Source: Meghimatium bilineatum (Eukaryota; Mollusca; Gastropoda; Stylommatophora; Philomycidae). Taken from it: a stretch of 64,000 nt of DNA. Where the stretch lies: assembly GCA_034231615.1 (NCBI GenBank), contig CM067318.1:31265723-31329722 (forward strand), in the 5' to 3' direction. The notes under the pieces are model-generated. The model saw nothing but the letters and a program-made list of their open reading frames with translations, made no database searches and was not told the DNA's origin. This document shows positions 56,905-64,000 of the stretch, piece by piece. The position numbers were made by a program, and so were the translations under genes. The first letter of the stretch is position 1. Each line of letters opens with the position of its first letter.

Positions 56905-58030
56905 ACGTTCTGGAAAGAATATATCAATGACACCATATGCTCTTATTGGTGTTTGTTTTGAGTTCATTCTCATAAGCTGACAGAACTATTTTACTTGTTA
57001 TATTTCTATATGTTCAATACATGATATTATACCAACTCTGTTCCTATTTTTTTCATTTCTTATTTTATTTAATTTGATAACCATTGCATCTGTTCTCGGA
57101 CACTTATATCACTTGTAACAATTTTACTCTGCTGCAAGACTACAAAATGCCATATCTGTTAATTGGTAGCAGAGTGATGGTATAAAAATTGTAGATATTA
57201 TATTGCAGATATTTCCTATCAACCTTATATGTTTATATTTCATATGTGATTTATGCAAAGTTTGACATATTGGCCAGTATCTGGCCCAATTTCTCAAATT
57301 GCGTTTTTAAAAGGATACTGCCTATGAAATGTATTTTGACAATTTTGGCTTGTGTGCAATTTTTGGCCTTTTTTTTTTGGAAAAGATAACTACTGTCCCC
57401 TACTTCCTTGTTTAAGTTTTGCTACAAATTGTGTGGGTGATTCTCTTGTGGATGTTGAGAAATTTATAAACACTGTCTGTTCTACTATTGAGTAAATGTA
57501 TAATCTGTCAATCATGTATTTGATAATACTTTTCTGATGTTGTCTAAGTGGAAGCTGTGTTACCATAGTGAGATGTGATACAGCAAACGATAGGAACAGA
57601 CGTTTTCGTGGCAACAACAAGCACTGGATAAAAGTTTAAACAATGTTGTTGTTGATGATGTCGATATCCAAAAGCTGTTGAGCAGCTCTACTCTTTGCAG
57701 CACAATGTAACTCTTCAAAAGGTGCAGGTCTTCTGAAGTTGACTTAGTGATCCATACAGTGAATTAGTGATTGCTAAGAGTGTCTGTAAAAGGTTTTTTT
57801 CTGGCAGTTGAAGGTAAGGACTGTCAATAAGGAGGAACTCCACTGTTTTGTTGGAATGAGAGCAGTTGCTGGACTTTGATGCGGTTTAAATGGCTATTGA
57901 CTAGTGCATGTCATGTTCGTAACTGAAAGATGAGGAATTGAGTTCTGCATAGTTTGTTTACGTTGTCATTGCCCTGTGGCTGTGTCATTTCACTAAATGC
58001 ATTTCAACTAGTCAACTCATCTGTTCAACC
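56905..58030. other. No gene; LINE-like scraps only
   Basis: 57640-57790 is the reverse complement of text also seen near 53590-53700 (GGTCTTCTGAAGTTGACTTA against TAAGTCAACTTCAGAAGACC), so it is probably part of the same RNase H LINE lineage. The rest is unassigned. Confidence 0.45.
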
Positions 58031-58039
58031 AAATTTCCC

Positions 58040-59205
58040 TGGTATTATTTCTGAGAATCTGTTTGACTATTCTCATACTACATGATAAAGTACTAATTCA
58101 GGCAGAAAAGTTTCAGTGTATGCCAAGTCATCCAATGAAGGAAAGATTCCAAAATCTAGCAATGGGACGACTGAAAAGAAGCAGCTTTATCCATCAAGCT
58201 AAACGACTCCGCAGACAACTTACAGACCTACCTGAAGTTGACAGCCCCTTAAGGCCTGTACCAGAACAAATCACGTGGAGTGAAAGGCATGGAATGCCAA
58301 TATACATTCAGACCCATGTGAAAGGAATACTAAGCGAGGACGAACAGAACAGTGTGCAGCGAAGGACAGTCACCCTCAGTTTCCTGGATGAGGAATATCC
58401 ACAAGATATATGGGTCAGAGTATACACAGATGGGTCAGCACATAATGCCGTGAGGAATGGAGGTGCAGGTGTATATATAGAATATCCACACAAGCCTAGA
58501 GATACAATCAGAACACCGACAGGAAAATTCTGCAATAATTATGATGCAGAAATCCAGGCAATTAGTGTGGCAGCTAAAAAAACTGCTGAACTCCTACTCT
58601 GACCTACAGCCTGTGGTATTCCTGACAGATGCAAGGTCAGTGCTTCCAGCTCTCCAGTCTGAAAAACTAACAGACTTGAAAAAACTACTTAGCGAATTGT
58701 CTTACAAGTATAGGGTAACCATGCAGTGGATACCCTCTCACTGTGGAATACCAGGAAATGAAAAAGCAGACCAACTGGCTAAGGAAGGTGCTGCCGAAGA
58801 CCAACCAATACCAATCACCTACCATCAGAAAAAATAGATGATCAAGTCAATAAGAAAGCCACAAACAACAACACAAGATGACTATCATATTATGAACAGA
58901 CCAGAACAAATTATAATTCTACGTCTCAGAACAGGACACAACCGACTCCGCAGTCACATGTATACAAAGTTCAAGATTAGCAACACAGCCATGTGTACAT
59001 GTGGACAGGCAGCACGAGTGCCAAACATATACTTTAAGAGTGTTCTGAGCATGAAACGCTGAGGCAGACATATTGGCCAGAGGAAACAACACTGGAATAA
59101 AAACTCTATGGGACACTGTATGAACTACAAAAGACAGTGAGTTTTATTAAGGAGACAGAATTACAGATATAGACATGTTTCAAGTGAACGAAAGAAGAAG
59201 AAGAA
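58040..59205 (+). pseudogene. RNase H LINE, 3' portion
   Basis: Best copy of this lineage. Frame 58063-58602: linker RLKRSSFIHQAKRLRRQLTD, YTDGSAHNAVRNGGAGVYI (Asp), NYDAEIQAISVAAK (Glu). A frameshift near 58590 leads to 58541-58837: PVVFLTDARSVLPAL (Asp), HCGIPGNEKADQLAKEG (Asp). Then a TAG and 58838-59062: IIILRLRTGHNRLRSHMYTK, CTCGQAARVP. It ends GTGAACGAAAGAAGAAGAAG. All four catalytic residues are readable, but the frame is broken twice. Confidence 0.88.
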
Positions 59206-59239
59206 GAATACTACACGATCGTTGCTTTTGTTGTTTTGA

Positions 59240-59645
59240 TGTGCTTCTTTTTTGCAAATCTATCAGCTGTTTTATTTCCTGCTAGATGCTATCTCCAGGG
59301 ATTCATTGTAGGGTCCCAACTCGTAATATGCGGAGATAAGATTGTGCACTGCTCTTGTTGCGCAGATGATATCTTGATATTCAAATGGGATCTAAGCGCT
59401 TTCAAAACAGACGCGGAGTATGTAAAGATGACTATGTCTGATGGTTTTTGTTGAATAATATTATCAAACTGTTGGTATGCTAACTCGATGGCTGTCTTGA
59501 TAGCCTCAGTCTTTACTTCATAATTTGAGCAATTTCCATATAACTCGTACGTAGATCCATCATGGTATCATATATGCATGTCATATCCTGCAAAACAGGT
59601 GGAATTGAAAGCCGATCCATCAGTGTAAGCCTTAATTGCAGATGA
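59240..59645 (-). pseudogene. RNase H fragment of another LINE lineage
   Basis: Minus strand: YTDGSAFNSTCFAGYDMHI (Asp), YEVKTEAIKTAIELAYQQF (Glu), DIVIFTYSASVLKALR (the usual Asp replaced by Tyr), HLAGNKTADRFAKKK (last Asp). Tail to tail with the copy ending at 59205. The Asp-to-Tyr change means the active site is lost. The plus-strand ORF at 59236-59454 is a shadow. Confidence 0.75.
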
Positions 59646-59907
59646 TGGGTAACGGTTTATGATTTCTAGAGCACATTTCTTAAAGAGGTGAGGCAATAAT
59701 TGAGCTGAAAATGTAGTTAATACACAGTGAAAAGTAAGTTATATTGCTTTACTGTGCACAAAACTATACAAAAAAATATCCTCCTGATGATTTAATGAGG
59801 ATAAATGATTTCATGTCTGAAGAAAGCTCATACTCTCAAAATAGCATTAGAAGAACTCAAATTAAATTAGTAAAAGCACATATTTGCCATTGATAATGAA
59901 TTTTGCC

Positions 59908-60055
59908 GAAGTCGGATGTGTCGGATTATTGTCACAAATAAAACAGCGACACAAGGTATTTTCATTCATCCTGATGGAAATCTAGTAGGTCTATTGTTCT
60001 ACTACAAGAGAGATCCAGCGGGAGTATGAGAATGAACGTTTAAGAAAAAGAAATG
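59908..60055 (+). mobile_element. SINE subfamily 2 copy
   Basis: GAAGTCGGATGTGTCGGATT, GATGGAAATCTAGTAGG, TCTACTACAAGAGAGATCCA, AGTATGAGAATGAACGTTTA. The CTCTGGACTAC block is deleted. Confidence 0.7.
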
Positions 60056-60059
60056 AATT

Positions 60060-60845
60060 CATGTTGATAATTTGAGAAAAGTAAATTAATTTATAGAAAT
60101 TAATTTATAAAAATTTATAATTTATATAAATATAATTCTGTAAGTAATTCAGCACGTTTTAATAGTTTGTACACAATTTTTAAATGTGGTCATTTTTTGG
60201 TCATTGTCTACAACAATATGATATAAACAGTTTTAACCATCTTGCAGCCCTGGTGTATCCGCAAAATATCGAATATCACGTTGCAGGACAATGTTGCTAA
60301 TACGAAATTCTTCCAGCAAACTAAAATACAATCCCTTTACTCCACTTTCAGACATAGACGTTTAACGTAGGTTGGTTTGCTATATGAAAATAATGTCAAA
60401 CGATTGCGTACGAAAAGACCTACTCATTGGAGAGTTCTCATCAGTTGGACTGCAAAAGGGGAAAACCAAAACTGAGATATAAGGACAAAACGACCATGGG
60501 CCATTTCATAATCAATTCAAATTTTTGGGAAGAACAGGTCGATGATCGTAGAGCATAAAATGCTGCGCTGCCATGGCCGAATTTAGACTTGATAGGGCCC
60601 TAAGCTATTTGAGATACAGGCCCTTTAACGATACGAATATATAGATAGTGAGATTAAAAATTTTTTTTTTAGAAAGTGGGGGCCATAAGCTATAGCTTGT
60701 TTACCTTATAGGTACATCCGGCACTATGCGCTGCGGCAAGGTATCAGTTGTCTGAGCGCATTCTTTTATTTTAACATTAACATATTATCAGTTTACACAT
60801 GGAATATTCTTCAAATAAAAAAAATTGTTAATAATCTGCTGATTT
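60060..60845. other. Nothing recognised
   Basis: AT-rich; no ORF with family wording. Confidence 0.45.
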
Positions 60846-60859
60846 TTACAGTTGTCAAT

Positions 60860-60962
60860 TGTCAGCTCTGACACCCATGTCAGCTCTCTGACACTCATAT
60901 GAACTCTCTGACACCCATGTGAGCTCTCTGACACCCATGTGAGCTCTCTGACACCCATGTCG
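60860..60962. repeat. 20-bp minisatellite, about 5 units
   Basis: Unit GAGCTCTCTGACACCCATGT, with one ATATGAAC variant. The minus-strand ORF over it (WVSESSHGCQ strings) is a repeat artefact. Confidence 0.9.
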
Positions 60963-61004
60963 TCAACGTCTCTTTCTTGAAGATCGTATGTATAATTTGT
61001 ATAA

Positions 61005-61350
61005 ACACAAAGTAAGATCTTCTTCTGCATTCTCGCTGATAACCAACACGAGAGTTCGTGTGATTTCTTCCGGAGAGTGTAAAGTACGTTGTGCTGTCAA
61101 TTTCACAGCGGAGCTGCGTTATTTTGCGCCTTCAGTCCATCGCATCCGTTTTCATCATGCTTTTAATTTGGATGAGCATGTCTATATATATGTGACAGTC
61201 TTCCTATCCATCGCCAGGCGACAGATGTTTATTGACTTTACGCTGTGACGGTTTATCATCCACTATGCCCAGGCCAAAACATGTCACCGGGTGGCAGTCT
61301 CCGAGGTGGCGGTAATCCGGAATTTAGGCTTGGACGACTACATCTATCTC
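61005..61350 (-). repeat. 0.7-kb repeat family R, copy 4 (tail half)
   Basis: Read on the minus strand it ends GCGAGAATGCAGAAGAAG, like copy 2. Contains GTGTAAAGTACGTTGTGCTG and CATCCGTTTTCATCATGC. Breaks off after about 350 bp. Confidence 0.6.
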
Positions 61351-61489
61351 ACACGATGTATTCCACTTTAAGTGTATGGCAGTGCCTAATTAATGATATA
61401 AATCATACCTTCTGGTTATGGCAATGTTTTGTTATCGATAATAATAAATACCTAGCGTATTCAATTATATGGTAGCGACAACCAGAGTA

Positions 61490-61552
61490 CTCTCTCTCTC
61501 TCTCATACACACACACACGTGTGCGCGCGCGCGTGCATGTGTGTGTATAACC
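61490..61552. repeat. CT/CA/CG/GT microsatellite
   Basis: CTCTCTCTCTCTC, ACACACACAC, then GTGTGCGCGCGCGCGTG and TGTGTGTG. The alternating purine-pyrimidine run is a candidate Z-DNA segment. Confidence 0.9.
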
Positions 61553-61559
61553 TGTTTGT

Positions 61560-62740
61560 TTCTTCATCACAACGTCCAAGTTACAACATCAAGTTTACAA
61601 CATTCAGGGTTACGACATCAATAATTCAATGTACAGAATCTTAGGAAATATTAAACATCTCTTAGTTCACAGGCTATCTTAGAGACTTAATCCGTTTATC
61701 AGCTGTGAGTCTTTCAAGCTCTCCTTAAACTTCTTAATTACAAATTTGAAGCCAAACTTCCCTAACTATAACTTCTAAATACATTTCTTAGCTCCGGTCT
61801 CAACCTGAGAACCTAACCTAGTCCAACCATCTTATAGTCCCTGGACCTAGTCCGTCGTCTGTGTCTCCCGAAAAATTATAGTTCCCTAGTATTTGAGAAA
61901 AACTTCTGACCAATTAAAATGCTTCCCTCTGACATTTTCACATCCATTTTAAAGTCCCGCCCTCTTCGTCATTTAACTGAAGACTGTACATTACGTACAT
62001 GAAAACAATATTTCCTGGGTGACTTGCCGTCGGGATTCATACATCCCAGATATTCAGTCTGCAACTCGTTTGTTCAAGCTACTGGCATGTCTCATTTCTC
62101 ACCAGTTGCGACAGACACGCCGCCGCCTCTATACTTTACCACTTTGTTTTCTCGTTAAATAGCCAAGGCAAACAATACCTTTTATCTGGTATGTCAATAC
62201 CTGGCCGAATGAGTCTCTCTCCACTGGCGGAGACGAATAATGTCCATTATCAGGCAGTCCTACATCGGCCAACTTGTTGGCTTATGTCGTCTGATTTGCT
62301 AGCTTCGCGGAGACTGTCTTTCTTAAACATGGTATAATTTGCCATAAAGGCAAGTTTGTGACAATATTGTTAAAACACTTTACTTGTTCATTTGGTTCTG
62401 TCAGACATTCTCTCTGGATATTGACTAAGCAGCCGAGCTACTGTTCTATTGTTCTGGCCTGCCACACCTCTATTACAAGTGGACTTGTCTTGCGTAAATA
62501 GACGCATTTTACCCATCAAGACCAACTCATTGATGTGGAGGTGGGGCTTAGTTCAGTCTACAGAAACTGGAAACTAATATTGGGCCACCGCCCCCAACAT
62601 CAAGCAGGACAAAAGTCCTGCCCAAGTAAGCATTCTTGTTAAATACGGATATACCATGCTGAGAGGCGCCCCAGTAACCATAGTGTCAAGCAACACTACT
62701 CCAATGTAAAAAAACTCCAAAGGTTGTATTTCGTACTGAT
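61560..62740. other. Nothing recognised
   Basis: More GC-balanced than its surroundings, with several pyrimidine-rich stretches; could be an LTR or other repeat, but no paired copy lies in the window. Confidence 0.35.
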
Positions 62741-62743
62741 GCA

Positions 62744-62771
62744 ATATATATATATATATATATATATATAC
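62744..62771. repeat. (TA)n microsatellite
   Basis: About 28 bp of alternating TA. A similar shorter run is at 10026-10042. Confidence 0.9.
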
Positions 62772-63229
62772 TTTTCTCACTCCTGAGGATCGAAAATCTG
62801 CAAAATCAGCCATGAGAGAAGCGGCGATTGGACGTCTTCATTGTCTATTTGTTATTCTTACAATGGCCTGCTTCCTGGTCGCCTGTAAACACACAAACGA
62901 TTATCATTATATGGTGTTAATTGTCAATTGTGAAAAAACAAACAAAAAAGATTTTTAAAAACAGCACTCTAGACGACAGCCAACAATAACAGATCACCAC
63001 AAAAAAAAAGAGTGGCATCACTGGTAGCGACTATAGCGACAGTTTCTTTTACTGACTATTCATACTTCTGTGAGAGCGAACATATTGCTATTTAACCGTC
63101 GACTGAAACAACTTCAGAAAAGAAGCACATAGGTACTAAAATATCTGCAACAATCATTCAGGAGAACAATGAATATACCAAAAACATTATAGGGTTCCTT
63201 ACAAACTCTATATCCATTATAATGGCTTT

Positions 63230-63589
63230 AATAATAAGACCATTACCCGTCAGTCAAGGTAGTAGGGGTGCCACTCTGGAGTCATCGGCACAAAAAGCTC
63301 TTCAAACATCTATATTCTCAGTCATTCGGCGGAGTGTAGAAAAATCAAGACCAGACCATTCCTTGATGTTAGAAATCCGGGATTTTCTCATGGCCCCTCT
63401 TCTGTTTTCACTCTCAACTGTTCCTTGCAAAATAGTCTTAGAAAGTGAGTGATGTCTCGTTGCATGTTCAAACCATGCATTTGATAGGTAACCATAACAG
63501 TTTTCTCTCACTCTGTCTATATTTTGATGTGTAATCATATCATTTTTCTCTCGCTTTATCCATATTTTGATGGTCATGCGCAGACTCAT
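63230..63589 (-). pseudogene. LINE RT extreme C-terminus
   Basis: Minus frame: SNAWFEHATRHHSLSKTILQ, GTVESENRRGAMRKSRISN, IKEWSGLDFSTLRRMTENI. The KTILQGTVE, RRG and IKEW blocks are hallmark C-terminal wording of RTE-type and related LINEs. No catalytic region. Confidence 0.75.
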
Positions 63590-63599
63590 ATCTGCGCAA

Positions 63600-64000
63600 G
63601 GTTATATATTGAGTGTGCGTATTTAACCATTCTCCATAGTTAATCACGTCATCTCCATTAACTTTATATGACCGTAAAATTATAAAAAAAACCATATCAA
63701 ACACCCCTTTACGACAGTACTAATAGGGAAACAGAATCACATTCTTACAACAGTACGACTATGGATAGACTGAATCATCCCCTTCCACGACTAGGACAAA
63801 TTGAATTCCCCCCCCCCCCAAAAAAAAATAAAATCACCAAAGGACGAGCAGAGTTTATACTTCTCTAGCTCCGGTCACGTTTCATACATCTCTAGCTCCG
63901 TGGTAAGACCTTGAGAGCGATAAACTGCCAGACCTGAAGGAAGCCATGCGAGGAGTTAGCATCCAAAGATGGGTGGATACCATACTAGGAAATGAAGAGG
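63600..64000. other. Nothing firm
   Basis: A poly-C/poly-A run lies at 63808-63828, and CTTCTCTAGCTCCG recurs at about 63861 and 63888. 63930-64000 could be LINE-like coding text but is cut by the window edge. Confidence 0.3.

Noticed and set aside
60788..61030. 80-aa minus ORF with repeated WVSE/SSHG text
   Set aside because: A product of the 20-bp minisatellite.

Overview
This is an intron-rich, AT-rich metazoan genomic window, not bacterial: short exons with GT/AG junctions, introns of 1.5-5 kb, and dense non-LTR, Penelope-like and MITE debris. A lophotrochozoan, perhaps a cephalopod mollusc, would fit, but this is a guess from repeat style and no sequence here proves it.

Two host genes can be reconstructed, both on the minus strand and arranged head to tail. 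Gene A has coding exons from 24217 down to 8398 and gene B from 52164 down to 31615. They are paralogous SR-type splicing factors: one RRM, one CCHC zinc knuckle, a Gly-rich linker and an RS domain. Each has seven coding exons with identical intron positions and phases, including a 12-nt micro-exon inside the RRM. The exon sums are 822 and 819 nt, exact multiples of three, giving 273 and 272 aa. The knuckle after the RRM recalls SRSF7, and the RRM wording (YVGRL, then TRxxDLE) recalls plant RS2Z proteins. Gene B also carries a second, frameshifted copy of its last exon, and a LINE fragment lies inside the duplicated unit.

Everything else recognisable is mobile DNA. (1) 1-5 kb: a LINE RT fragment, then a LINE RNase H region split by a Penelope-like element (GIY-YIG end) with a 14-bp target duplication. 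(2) 7.15-7.57 kb: a 25-bp minisatellite beyond the 3' end of gene A. (3) 8.4-24.2 kb: gene A, its introns holding LINE fragments, a piggyBac-like MITE, a TATA-containing TIR element family, SINEs and tRNA-like SINE heads. (4) 24.3-31.6 kb, between the genes: LINE fragments, two large inverted repeats (one a Penelope-type terminal pair with 13-bp target duplication) and a hAT remnant. (5) 31.6-52.2 kb: gene B with a third inverted repeat, two direct copies of a 0.7-kb repeat bracketing the zinc-knuckle exon, MITEs and SINEs. (6) 52.2-64 kb: LINE remnants, including a C2H2-bearing LINE inserted with a 12-bp target duplication into an RNase H-type LINE, and simple repeats.

Cross-cutting patterns: a SINE family, one LINE lineage and the 0.7-kb repeat share nearly the same 3' terminus (GAACGNNGAAGAAGAAG), suggesting common LINE machinery. 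A short motif of the form CTTGATAAAGG...CC(G)AAACG recurs at five or more loci and resembles a decayed hammerhead-ribozyme core of Penelope-like elements.
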